Below, piece after piece: positions 1 to 5,005 of a stretch of 5,005 nt of DNA (position 1 is the first letter of the stretch; the number at the start of each line of letters is the position of its first letter). Origin of the DNA: Enterobacteriaceae bacterium (GTDB lineage: Bacteria; Pseudomonadota; Gammaproteobacteria; Enterobacterales; Enterobacteriaceae). The notes beneath the pieces were generated by a model. It did no database searches, was not told the DNA's origin, and worked only from the letters and a program-made list of their open reading frames with translations. The position numbers and the translations under genes are program-made. The stretch spans positions 1 through 5,005 of the forward strand of contig JALAGK010000086.1 of assembly GCA_022712475.1 (NCBI GenBank), written 5' to 3'.

Positions 1-248
1 ATTTTGACCCACAGAATACCGGTAAGCACCTTGGTCCCGAAGGCAACGGCCACCTCGGTGACCTGCCTGCGCTGACGGTTGATGCCGATGGCAAAGCAAC
101 CCAGTCCGTGACAGCGCCGCGCATCAAGAAAATCGAGGAAATCAAAGGACTGGCCATTATGGTCCACGCCGGTGGCGATAATATGGCCGATCATCCAAAA
201 CCGCTTGGCGGCGGGGGAGAACGCTTCGCCTGCGGTGTTATTCGCTAA
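1..248 (+). CDS. sodC: Superoxide dismutase [Cu-Zn], periplasmic (3' part)
   Basis: This is the C-terminal part of periplasmic Cu,Zn superoxide dismutase, which converts superoxide to hydrogen peroxide and oxygen. The left window edge cuts the gene. The reading frame has full codons from base 3 (81 residues, then TAA at 246-248), and the two leading bases fit a His codon. Seen in the sequence: [20 protein letters not shown], the zinc-ligand loop with its His residues and Asp; MVHAGGDN, carrying a copper-ligand His; and [11 protein letters not shown], the family's C-terminal signature with the active-site Arg and a disulfide Cys. In E. coli the whole protein is about 173 residues, so slightly less than half is present; the signal peptide lies outside the window. 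The stop lies inside the 3' end of the opposing ydhK. I saw no clear terminator for sodC in the following bases. Confidence 0.95.
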   Translation, partial: FDPQNTGKHLGPEGNGHLGDLPALTVDADGKATQSVTAPRIKKIEEIKGLAIMVHAGGDNMADHPKPLGGGGERFACGVIR

Positions 249-2271
249 ACGCTTTTCCGGGCGGTGCATCATTTGCCGGGATGGCCTGCTCCAGTTGTTG
301 CAGCGAGCAGTGCAGTCGCCAGATGATGCCCGCCAGTTCACGCGCCGCCGGACTCGGGTGGCGTGACAGCGCATCACACATTTTCAACAGTTCTGCCAGC
401 GACTCGGCAAGTGGTCGCGGGCGTACACCGCGCTCACTCATAACATCGCGCAACGTGGCGATGCAGACATCACGCACTCTGGAGAGGGGATCGGAACGAG
501 CCTGCCAGTCTCTGAGTTGCCACACCACATGAGAACAGTTAATCAGCACCACGCCCCAGCGCAGCAGCCAGCGGCGCGAGCGTTCGTCTTTGCTACTGCT
601 GAGCTGGCTGATGTGGTGATACACCAGTGATTCAAATTCACCTTCAGCGCGCTGTGGCCGCTGGCTGAGTTGGTCGATAAAGCCGCGGCGCAGGGCTCGA
701 ATATGACGTTTACTTTTGCGCTGATCTGAACTGGGGCGCAGTAGTGAAAACGCGACCCAGCATAGCGATACGCCAACAACCTTGGCCAGGTTGTCGTTCA
801 GAAAGGCCGAGAAGTCGTACTCAGGCGGATTGGTGACAGCAATAAATGAGCCCATAAAGACAATCAACTGGCCCCACAACCCAGCGAGCTTTTTCTGCTG
901 TAGCTTAAAGAGTTGCAGCGTGACCAGGAGTGGCAGCAGGAAAATCAGGAACTGCCATAGCTGGCTTATCTGTACCATCAGCCCAAATTTGACCACGAAG
1001 CTAAAAAGGGACAGTAGCGCGAGCGTGCGTAGCAGCAGGCTCACTGAACCTAGCGGCGAGGCCGCGGAGGAATAGAGCACACAGCAGATGGCGGCAAGCG
1101 TCATCGCCGCGCTCCCGGCTTCCCATGAGGTCGCAATACACCAGGCGCCGGTTAACGTAATGACGCAGAAGGTACGAAACGCGCTCCAGCTGTTCTCGGC
1201 GTTATCGGTATGGCGTGCAAGTGCCGGTGCGCCAGGCGGCGTTAAAGGTCGGGCGGGAGAGGCGGTTTCCAGCTGGCGTAGCCAGCGGCTGCTGTTAAGA
1301 TACAGCCAGCAGAAATAGCGCAGACGCAGCCAGAAGGCGCGGTGGCGGTAATCGTCGCTGTTGTCTGGGGCAATGCGCTGTAACAGCCGTGCAATGCTGT
1401 ATTTATCAGCCTGCGGTTTTGCCAGCTCACGAAGTAATGTTTCCAGCAGCGGCCAGATGTGTGCCGGGGCCTGTGGCCAGTTAAGTAGCATACGACGAAG
1501 GCTCGAGATAACGCTTGTCAGGCGCAGTTGCTGGTGGAGAAGATAGTTCAGCAGCGCGTTTTGTTGGCGAAACCGGTAATGGCTCCAGAAGGCCTGAATA
1601 CGCAGCAGATTCATAGTCAAAATCTGGCCGATGACGTTTTCATGGGCTGAACGGATGGCGTCGGTTGTCTGCGGTTGCCATAAGAGGTTGGCGTGTTCAA
1701 GTAGTCGGGCATGCATATTTTTCAGGGCACTGAGCAAAGCGTTACCGTCAGAGGTACTTGGCAGCACCATCATCATAAAACCACCACACAAAATGCCGAT
1801 AATCACTTCGCATACCCGAGCCTGCGCAATCTCCCAAAGCTCAGTAGTTTCAAGTGTATTGACCATCGGGAAGGCAATAATCGCTGCGGTGTAGCCCGCC
1901 AGCGCAAAAGCGTAGGCAACGTTATTCTGGTATTGGCTGGAGATCCATGTACAGGCAGAGAGCCATGCTGCCATAGCAAAGGTAAACAGCCACGGGTCGT
2001 TAAGCGTATGCCCGGCAATAATCAGCGAGGCGGTAGCGCCAATAAGGCTACCGACAATGCGCCCGAGACTTTTACTGATAACCCCGCCCACGGTTGGGAA
2101 ACTTACCACCGCCGCAGAAGTCATTGCCCAGTATGGCTCATCGAGATTAATCGCATAAGCAATGCTGAGCGCAAGGCACATGGCAAGACTGTTGCGAAGC
2201 GCATAGCGCCACTGACCGCTGGTTGCCTTGCCCCACGGTGTGCTGCGCCAGTTCAGCCCGCTCAGGTTCAT
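238..2271 (-). CDS. ydhK: FUSC-family inner-membrane transporter YdhK (AaeB-like efflux subunit)
   Basis: Predicted inner-membrane permease of 677 residues, close to E. coli YdhK (about 670). The family (FUSC, as in AaeB, the p-hydroxybenzoic acid exporter) works with a periplasmic adaptor; the substrate of YdhK is not known to me. It shows the two-block FUSC architecture. A first cluster of hydrophobic segments lies at about residues 27-42, 51-87, 95-135 and 150-170. A soluble helical region with many Arg and Leu follows (about 180-355). A second membrane cluster lies at about 366-402, 411-430, 438-456, 466-482 and 496-512, then a cytoplasmic C-terminal domain. Conserved stretches include [20 protein letters not shown] near 45-64 and a [12 protein letters not shown] segment near 472-483. 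ATG at 2271 lies only 7 nt after the ydhJ stop and lacks a recognisable Shine-Dalgarno sequence, suggesting translation coupled to ydhJ. It is the last gene of the operon; its stop overlaps the sodC end. Confidence 0.93.
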   Translation of the reverse strand: MNLSGLNWRSTPWGKATSGQWRYALRNSLAMCLALSIAYAINLDEPYWAMTSAAVVSFPTVGGVISKSLGRIVGSLIGATASLIIAGHTLNDPWLFTFAMAAWLSACTWISSQYQNNVAYAFALAGYTAAIIAFPMVNTLETTELWEIAQARVCEVIIGILCGGFMMMVLPSTSDGNALLSALKNMHARLLEHANLLWQPQTTDAIRSAHENVIGQILTMNLLRIQAFWSHYRFRQQNALLNYLLHQQLRLTSVISSLRRMLLNWPQAPAHIWPLLETLLRELAKPQADKYSIARLLQRIAPDNSDDYRHRAFWLRLRYFCWLYLNSSRWLRQLETASPARPLTPPGAPALARHTDNAENSWSAFRTFCVITLTGAWCIATSWEAGSAAMTLAAICCVLYSSAASPLGSVSLLLRTLALLSLFSFVVKFGLMVQISQLWQFLIFLLPLLVTLQLFKLQQKKLAGLWGQLIVFMGSFIAVTNPPEYDFSAFLNDNLAKVVGVSLCWVAFSLLRPSSDQRKSKRHIRALRRGFIDQLSQRPQRAEGEFESLVYHHISQLSSSKDERSRRWLLRWGVVLINCSHVVWQLRDWQARSDPLSRVRDVCIATLRDVMSERGVRPRPLAESLAELLKMCDALSRHPSPAARELAGIIWRLHCSLQQLEQAIPANDAPPGKAFSE

Positions 2272-2278
2272 GGATACA

Positions 2279-3136
2279 TCAGCGCTGGATTGAGACGGTA
2301 CAGGTTGTGCCGGAGACCATCGTGATATCGCCAGGGATATCAGTCAGCGCAATACGTACCGGCACGCGCTGTGCCAGCCGTACCCAAGGCACGTTGGGTT
2401 TAATATCCGCTACCAGACCGCTGTCGGTCTCAACGCTTTGGTCGTAAATCGCACGCCCGATGCTTTCAACTTTACCCGTAAGCTGGGTATGACTGCTGTA
2501 AAGCGTGATAGTGGCGCTGTCGCCAGGCTTGATGTGGCGCAGTTTAGTTTCTTCAAAATAACCCACAACATAAAACGAGTGGCTGTCGACCAGGGCAAAC
2601 ACCGGGTTCCCGCTGGTGGCGTAGCTGCCAGTACGGGTTGAAAGGTTTGTTATCCAGCCGTCAACCGGGGCGCGTACGGTAGTTTGCTCAAGCTGCCAGT
2701 TTGCCTGCTCAAGCGTTGCCTGTGCTGCTTTTACTGTGGCCTGCATGGCTTTTACATTCAGATCGGCGCTGTCCATATCTTCAGCAGAGATATAGTTGCC
2801 GGAAAGATGATGGCGGCGGCTCGCTTCATTTGCAGCCTTTGCAAGATCGGACTGCGCTTTTGCCAGCTGCGCCTGGGCGTTCAGCACGGTAATGCGAAAA
2901 GGTGTGTCATCAATCTGAAAAAGCGTTGTGCCAGCCTTCACAAACTGGTTGTCCTGGACCAGCAGTTTTGCAATTGTGCCGGAGACCTGCGGTGTGATGC
3001 CAATCTGCTCAGCACGCACTTTGCCATCGCGGGTCCAGGGCGACTGCATGTAATAATTCCAGATAAGCCAGCCAGCGATAAGCGCCAGAGCAAGGACAAT
3101 GAGCGTGGAGAAATACTTAAGCGTTTTGATATTCAT
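2279..3136 (-). CDS. ydhJ: HlyD/EmrA-type membrane fusion protein YdhJ
   Basis: Periplasmic adaptor (membrane fusion protein) of 285 residues, the same length as I recall for E. coli YdhJ, and AaeA-like. It would connect the YdhK permease to an outer-membrane channel; no channel gene is present here, so a TolC-type partner encoded elsewhere is inferred. Domains in order: one N-terminal membrane anchor (about residues 9-27); a first lipoyl half ending near 82 (ITPQVSGTI at 47-55); an alpha-helical hairpin rich in Ala, Gln and Lys (about 85-152); the second lipoyl half (VRAPVDGWI at 154-162); then a beta-barrel domain with [15 protein letters not shown] at 192-206. The chosen ATG at 3136 gives the N-terminus MNIKTLKYF and sits 4 nt after the ydhI stop. 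An in-frame ATG at 3187 would add 17 residues overlapping ydhI and was not used. Confidence 0.93.
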   Translation of the reverse strand: MNIKTLKYFSTLIVLALALIAGWLIWNYYMQSPWTRDGKVRAEQIGITPQVSGTIAKLLVQDNQFVKAGTTLFQIDDTPFRITVLNAQAQLAKAQSDLAKAANEASRRHHLSGNYISAEDMDSADLNVKAMQATVKAAQATLEQANWQLEQTTVRAPVDGWITNLSTRTGSYATSGNPVFALVDSHSFYVVGYFEETKLRHIKPGDSATITLYSSHTQLTGKVESIGRAIYDQSVETDSGLVADIKPNVPWVRLAQRVPVRIALTDIPGDITMVSGTTCTVSIQR

Positions 3137-3140
3137 AGCG

Positions 3141-3377
3141 TCAGCCAACCACCAGCAGAACCAGCCCCAGGCAAACCGACAGGGCAAAGAGTGAGAGATC
3201 CATCAACGTGGGGTGCCAGATTTCACCGGAATACATCCAGTCGCGCAGCAAATGGTGTGCGATAACCCAGATAAAAAAACCGACAAAAACAGCTTTAAAT
3301 AGCGGTGGGAAATAGACGGTTGCGCCAAGAATTAAGTCCTGAAGCGGCATTCCCGGTGGTGAAAGCAGGGCGCTCAT
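3141..3377 (-). CDS. ydhI: DUF1656 small membrane protein YdhI (AaeX-like)
   Basis: Small inner-membrane protein of 78 residues, matching E. coli YdhI in length. Two hydrophobic segments are visible, about residues 24-42 and 59-77, joined by a short loop containing [15 protein letters not shown], which is characteristic of DUF1656. Members sit at the start of FUSC efflux operons (AaeX in aaeXAB); their exact role is unknown. The start at 3377 is preceded by AAAGGA (3388-3393, minus strand) at 9-nt spacing. An in-frame ATG at 3437 would add 20 non-conserved residues and was rejected. It is the first gene of the ydhIJK operon, divergent from slyA. Confidence 0.92.
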   Translation of the reverse strand: MSALLSPPGMPLQDLILGATVYFPPLFKAVFVGFFIWVIAHHLLRDWMYSGEIWHPTLMDLSLFALSVCLGLVLLVVG

Positions 3378-3387
3378 GCGGCACAAT

Positions 3388-3393
3388 CCTTTA
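3388..3393 (-). promoter_or_regulatory. Ribosome-binding site of ydhI
   Basis: AAAGGA on the minus strand, 9 nt before the ATG at 3377. It supports the 78-residue start over the upstream in-frame ATG at 3437. Confidence 0.6.
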
Positions 3394-3501
3394 CTATAAG
3401 TATCATGACTGCCGTTTCCTGATGCAGGGTTGTACACTTAGAAGGCGTAGCGTTACGATTAACATGACAGCGTTTATGGGGTTGTTCATGGGATTTCTGT
3501 G

Positions 3502-3531
3502 CTGGCATGCGTAGTCTAATGTGGCTATAAT
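3502..3531 (+). promoter_or_regulatory. slyA promoter
   Basis: A perfect -10 hexamer TATAAT (3526-3531) is preceded at 18-nt spacing by CTGGCA (3502-3507; 4 of 6 to TTGACA). Transcription would start near 3538, inside the SlyA operator, leaving a leader of about 25 nt. The -10 is strong and the -35 is moderate. Confidence 0.65.
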
Positions 3532-3541
3532 AACTTAGCAA
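3513..3541 (-). promoter_or_regulatory. Candidate ydhIJK promoter
   Basis: On the minus strand, TTGCTA (3536-3541; 4 of 6 matches to the -35 consensus) and TAGACT (3513-3518; 4 of 6 to the -10) are separated by 17 nt. This predicts a start near 3506 and a leader of about 130 nt before ydhI. The -35 lies within the SlyA operator, so SlyA binding could also affect this promoter. Both hexamers are imperfect. The better-looking TATAGT at 3393-3398 overlaps the ydhI ribosome-binding site and has no -35, so it was not chosen. Confidence 0.35.
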
Positions 3542-3546
3542 GCTAA
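3535..3546 (+). promoter_or_regulatory. SlyA operator
   Basis: TTAGCAAGCTAA matches exactly the palindromic SlyA binding consensus defined at the Salmonella slyA promoter (TTAGC, two central bases, GCTAA). It begins 3 bp after the slyA -10 hexamer and covers the expected transcription start, a position suited to autoregulation by blocking RNA polymerase. It also covers the candidate ydhI -35 on the other strand. Confidence 0.88.
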
Positions 3547-3550
3547 TTAT

Positions 3551-3556
3551 AAGGAG
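3551..3556 (+). promoter_or_regulatory. Ribosome-binding site that decides the slyA start
   Basis: AAGGAG directly abuts the ATG at 3557 (zero spacing) but stands 6 nt before the TTG at 3563. The spacing favours TTG as the true initiation codon. Confidence 0.75.
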
Positions 3557-3562
3557 ATGAAA

Positions 3563-3997
3563 TTGGAATCGCCATTAGGTTCGGATCTCTCGCGTCTGGT
3601 GCGTATCTGGCGTGCGTTGATCGATCATCGCCTGAAGCCTCTGGAACTAACGCAGACGCATTGGGTAACACTGCATAATATTCATCAGTTACCGCCAGAG
3701 CAGTCGCAGATACAATTGGCTAAAGCCATCGGTATTGAACAGCCGTCGTTGGTGCGTACGCTCGATCAGTTGGAAGAAAAGGGGTTAATTGCACGCCAGA
3801 CCTGCGCAAGTGACAGGCGTGCGAAACGGATAAAGCTGACAGAAAAAGCAGAGCCGCTGATTGAGAAAATGGAAGACGTCATTGATAAAACGCGCCAGGA
3901 AATTCTTACTGGCATCAGTAAAGAAGAAGAAAAACTGCTTATCAGCCTCATCGCTCGTCTTGAGCAAAACATCATTGACCTCCAGTCCCAGGACTAA
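3563..3997 (+). CDS. slyA: MarR-family transcriptional regulator SlyA
   Basis: Dimeric winged-helix DNA-binding regulator that in Salmonella and E. coli controls virulence, capsule, haemolysin and envelope genes, often by opposing H-NS. From TTG at 3563 it has 144 residues, the E. coli length, beginning MESPLGSDL. From ATG at 3557 it would have 146. TTG is preferred because AAGGAG at 3551-3556 is correctly spaced only for TTG. With this numbering the DNA-binding residues reported for Salmonella SlyA fall in place: Leu63, Val64, Arg65, Leu67 and Leu70 in the recognition helix (about 58-74), and Arg86 and Lys88 in the wing ([13 protein letters not shown], 81-93). N- and C-terminal helices (about 5-27 and 95-142) form the dimerisation region. 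The last third differs most from E. coli. An operator in its own promoter indicates autoregulation. Confidence 0.95.
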   Translation: MESPLGSDLSRLVRIWRALIDHRLKPLELTQTHWVTLHNIHQLPPEQSQIQLAKAIGIEQPSLVRTLDQLEEKGLIARQTCASDRRAKRIKLTEKAEPLIEKMEDVIDKTRQEILTGISKEEEKLLISLIARLEQNIIDLQSQD

Positions 3998-4002
3998 TCA
4001 AC

Positions 4003-4033
4003 AACCCCATGCTGCCAGCGGTGATGGGGTTTT
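4003..4033 (+). terminator. Rho-independent terminator of slyA
   Basis: AACCCCAT (4003-4010) pairs with ATGGGGTT (4024-4031) around a 13-nt loop, and TTTT follows the stem core at 4030-4033. It starts 6 nt after the slyA stop. The U-tract is short, but position and orientation fit slyA. Confidence 0.75.
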
Positions 4034-4140
4034 GGCATCAGACCACTATTCACAGGTTCTCAGTAAATGTAACGAGTCGCATTAGCTGTTTTACACGTGC
4101 GCCGCGCTTCAGGAGCGTGAGAAGGTGAATCGGGAAGGGG

Positions 4141-4167
4141 TGATAACGGCGGTGCTAAGCACCGCCG
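4141..4167 (-). terminator. Hairpin terminator of slyB
   Basis: A perfect inverted repeat with 10-bp arms (CGGCGGTGCT at 4147-4156 and AGCACCGCCG at 4158-4167), realistically a stem of about 8 bp with a 5-nt loop, begins 7 nt past the slyB stop. On the minus strand it is followed only by TTATCA, so the U-tract is weak. It may act as a poor intrinsic terminator or as a stabilising 3' stem. Confidence 0.6.
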
Positions 4168-4173
4168 CAATCA

Positions 4174-4641
4174 TTAACGCGGGGAAACGGTGATCTGACG
4201 ACCATTGCTGGCAAGCGCTACGCGCTGGCCTGCAGAGAAGCGGGTATTACCTTGTTTTTGCACCACCATAATGGTGTTGCCGTCGTCTTTGCGGATTTCC
4301 AGCTCAACGCCCTGCGTTTTGTTCAAAGACCCCTGAACTTGCTGACCCGCTACACCACCAGCCACTGCGCCTGCAGCCGTTGCCAGCGAGCGTCCCGTAC
4401 CGCCACCAATGGTGTTACCAAGGAAGCCGCCCAGCACTGCACCACCGATAGCTCCAATCACGTTCTCATCGCTACCAGCCTGAATCTGTACCGGGCGCAT
4501 GCTAACAATGGTGCCGTAGGTGACGTTCTGCACTTGTTTGGCTTCGGAGGCGCTGTATACATCGCCGGAAAGCGTACTCGTATTGGCGCAACCCACCAGC
4601 GTTAACCCGACGAAGGAAACAACCAGTACTCGTGAAATCAT
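4174..4641 (-). CDS. slyB: Outer-membrane lipoprotein SlyB
   Basis: Lipoprotein of 155 residues, identical in length to E. coli SlyB (Pcp/SlyB family). The signal peptide ends in the lipobox LVGC, with Cys18 as the lipidated residue; the next residue is Ala, not Asp, so outer-membrane sorting is expected. Residues 61-100 form a glycine-zipper pair of helices (AIGGAVLGGFLGN and AAGAVAGGVAG motifs). The C-terminal part (about 111-155) is a small beta domain containing VELEIRKDDGNTIMVVQKQG. The family is PhoP/Q-controlled; published work describes SlyB oligomers that enclose outer-membrane proteins during envelope stress. The ATG at 4641 has AGGAG (4650-4654) at 8-nt spacing. It is convergent with slyA and divergent from anmK. 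Confidence 0.96.
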   Translation of the reverse strand: MISRVLVVSFVGLTLVGCANTSTLSGDVYSASEAKQVQNVTYGTIVSMRPVQIQAGSDENVIGAIGGAVLGGFLGNTIGGGTGRSLATAAGAVAGGVAGQQVQGSLNKTQGVELEIRKDDGNTIMVVQKQGNTRFSAGQRVALASNGRQITVSPR

Positions 4642-4649
4642 TTATGAAT

Positions 4650-4654
4650 CTCCT
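4650..4654 (-). promoter_or_regulatory. Ribosome-binding site of slyB
   Basis: AGGAG on the minus strand, 8 nt before the slyB ATG. It lies only 6 nt beyond the T-tract of the leader terminator, so terminated transcripts would lack it. Confidence 0.75.
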
Positions 4655-4660
4655 GTTCAC

Positions 4661-4682
4661 AAAAAAATGCCCGGACGGGCAT
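4661..4682 (-). terminator. Intrinsic terminator inside the slyB leader
   Basis: On the minus strand ATGCCCG-TC-CGGGCAT (4667-4682; realistically a 6-bp stem with a GTCC tetraloop) is followed by seven T residues reading into 4661. This has the full form of a Rho-independent terminator, yet it lies upstream of the slyB ribosome-binding site and downstream of the candidate slyB promoters. On the + strand no T-tract follows, so it cannot serve an opposite transcript. An attenuator, or the end of a short leader RNA, is inferred. Confidence 0.7.
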
Positions 4683-4696
4683 CCATTCATATCCAA

Positions 4697-4702
4697 ATTA
4701 TA
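4697..4702 (-). promoter_or_regulatory. Candidate proximal slyB -10 hexamer
   Basis: A perfect TATAAT on the minus strand, 55 nt before the slyB ATG. No acceptable -35 stands at 16-18 nt (TGAAAC is the 17-nt choice) and there is no extended -10 TG. It could be a second, activator-dependent start or a chance match in AT-rich DNA. Confidence 0.35.
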
Positions 4703-4753
4703 TGGCATTCAACGATAAAGTTTCATGCTATTCCCTGGTCATTTGGCCGAAAA

Positions 4754-4788
4754 AGCGTAACGAAAGCCATCTCAACCGTTGTTAAACT
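4754..4788 (-). promoter_or_regulatory. PhoP box and promoter of slyB
   Basis: On the minus strand AGTTTA-ACAAC-GGTTGA (4772-4788) resembles the PhoP direct repeat (T/G)GTTTA-N5-(T/G)GTTTA with the correct 11-bp period. The first half-site differs only in its first base and the second has GTTGA instead of GTTTA. TACGCT at 4754-4759, 12 nt downstream, is a weak -10 at the distance typical of PhoP-activated promoters. Because slyB is a known PhoP target in E. coli, this is the likely control site. Transcription would start near 4747, giving a leader of about 105 nt. Confidence 0.6.
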
Positions 4789-4806
4789 GATGATAAGAAA
4801 GATAAA
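4779..4806 (+). promoter_or_regulatory. Candidate anmK promoter
   Basis: TTGTTA (4779-4784) and GATAAA (4801-4806), each 4 of 6 to consensus, are separated by 16 nt. The -35 overlaps the PhoP box of slyB. A transcript would have a leader of about 130 nt before anmK, in which no further structure was recognised. Both hexamers are weak and the surrounding DNA is A-rich, so this is tentative. Confidence 0.2.
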
Positions 4807-4930
4807 AATAAAAGTTATGCAATCAGACGAATGGATGAAACTTGTTCAGCTTTGTTAGGAAATATTGCTGATTCGTGGCATTGGTCATGGCTTTGTGGTG
4901 GAGTAAGCGCTCTGCGAACGGTGATAAATG

Positions 4931-4936
4931 AAGGAA
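4931..4936 (+). promoter_or_regulatory. Ribosome-binding site of anmK
   Basis: AAGGAA lies 6 nt before the ATG at 4943. It supports that start over the out-of-frame GTG at 4939. Confidence 0.7.
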
Positions 4937-4942
4937 TCGTGA

Positions 4943-5005
4943 ATGAGAGCAGGTCGCTATATCGGTGTGATGTCCGGGACGAGTCTTGATGGTGTGGATG
5001 TGGTG
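4943..5005 (+). CDS. anmK: Anhydro-N-acetylmuramic acid kinase (5' part)
   Basis: First 21 codons of AnmK, cut by the right window edge (E. coli protein about 369 residues). The enzyme uses ATP and water to convert 1,6-anhydro-MurNAc to MurNAc-6-phosphate in the cytoplasm during peptidoglycan recycling. The visible N-terminus, MRAGRYIGVMSGTSLDGVDV, contains the family's MSGTSLDG phosphate-binding motif and is almost the same as E. coli. The ATG is supported by AAGGAA at 4931-4936. It is transcribed divergently from slyB across a 301-bp region. Confidence 0.93.
   Translation, partial: MRAGRYIGVMSGTSLDGVDVV

Noticed and set aside
197..211. Possible minus-strand terminator for ydhIJK (CCGC-CAA-GCGG followed by TTTT)
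   Set aside because: Only a 4-bp stem with a 3-nt loop, and the bases are dictated by the conserved Lys-Pro-Leu-Gly-Gly stretch of sodC.
1711..2325. 204-codon open frame on the + strand antisense to the start of ydhK
   Set aside because: It lies opposite a strongly conserved transporter, has no recognisable domain or ribosome-binding site, and its composition looks like the reverse shadow of membrane-protein codons.
2684..3265. 193-codon open frame on the + strand antisense to ydhJ and ydhI
   Set aside because: Cys-rich, low-similarity product opposite two clear genes, spanning their junction; typical of an antisense shadow.
3393..3398. TATAGT on the minus strand as a -10 for ydhI
   Set aside because: It overlaps the ydhI ribosome-binding site, would leave a leader of about 9 nt, and has no -35 at 15-18 nt.
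4034..4140. Gap between the slyA and slyB terminators checked for a small gene or RNA
   Set aside because: No ORF with a start signal, no promoter-terminator pair, and only a weak 4-bp inverted repeat near 4107-4119; it looks like plain convergent spacer.
4252..4605. 117-codon open frame on the + strand antisense to slyB
   Set aside because: Covers the conserved glycine-zipper coding sequence in reverse and shows no start signal or family features.
4520..4858. 112-codon + strand open frame reaching into the slyB-anmK intergenic region
   Set aside because: Its product is not protein-like in the intergenic part (Lys/Ile-rich from A-rich DNA), it starts inside slyB and it crosses the terminator and PhoP box.

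Overview
The window is an ordinary chromosomal block from an enteric bacterium (Enterobacteriaceae). Gene order and protein sequences match the sodC - ydhK - ydhJ - ydhI - slyA - slyB - anmK neighbourhood of Escherichia coli and Salmonella. The proteins look clearly orthologous to the E. coli ones but diverge at many positions, so this is probably a related genus (Enterobacter/Citrobacter/Klebsiella-like) rather than E. coli. The genus cannot be fixed from sequence reading alone.

Layout: (1) The 3' half of sodC (periplasmic Cu,Zn superoxide dismutase) enters on the + strand and ends at 248, overlapping the end of ydhK tail-to-tail by 11 bp. (2) A compact minus-strand operon, ydhI-ydhJ-ydhK (3377 down to 238), encodes a small DUF1656 membrane protein, an HlyD/EmrA-type membrane fusion protein and a FUSC-family (AaeB-like) inner-membrane transporter. 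Its architecture is the same as the aaeXAB aromatic-acid efflux operon. (3) A 185-bp divergent control region up to the slyA start contains a SlyA operator, TTAGCAAGCTAA, that overlaps the slyA start-point region and a possible ydhI -35. (4) slyA (MarR-family regulator, + strand) follows, with a probable TTG start and its own terminator. (5) slyB (outer-membrane glycine-zipper lipoprotein) is convergent to slyA on the minus strand, also with a hairpin terminator. (6) A 301-bp divergent region between slyB and anmK has a PhoP-box-like repeat and an intrinsic terminator lying inside the slyB leader. (7) The first 21 codons of anmK (anhydro-N-acetylmuramic acid kinase) run off the right edge.

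The block brings together envelope and stress functions: superoxide defence, efflux, a stress and virulence regulator, a PhoP-controlled outer-membrane lipoprotein and peptidoglycan recycling. No mobile element, CRISPR array, tRNA or rRNA gene was seen. The least explained signal is the slyB leader, where a strong Rho-independent terminator stands between the predicted promoters and the slyB ribosome-binding site, with a possible five-codon leader ORF and a competing pairing upstream.
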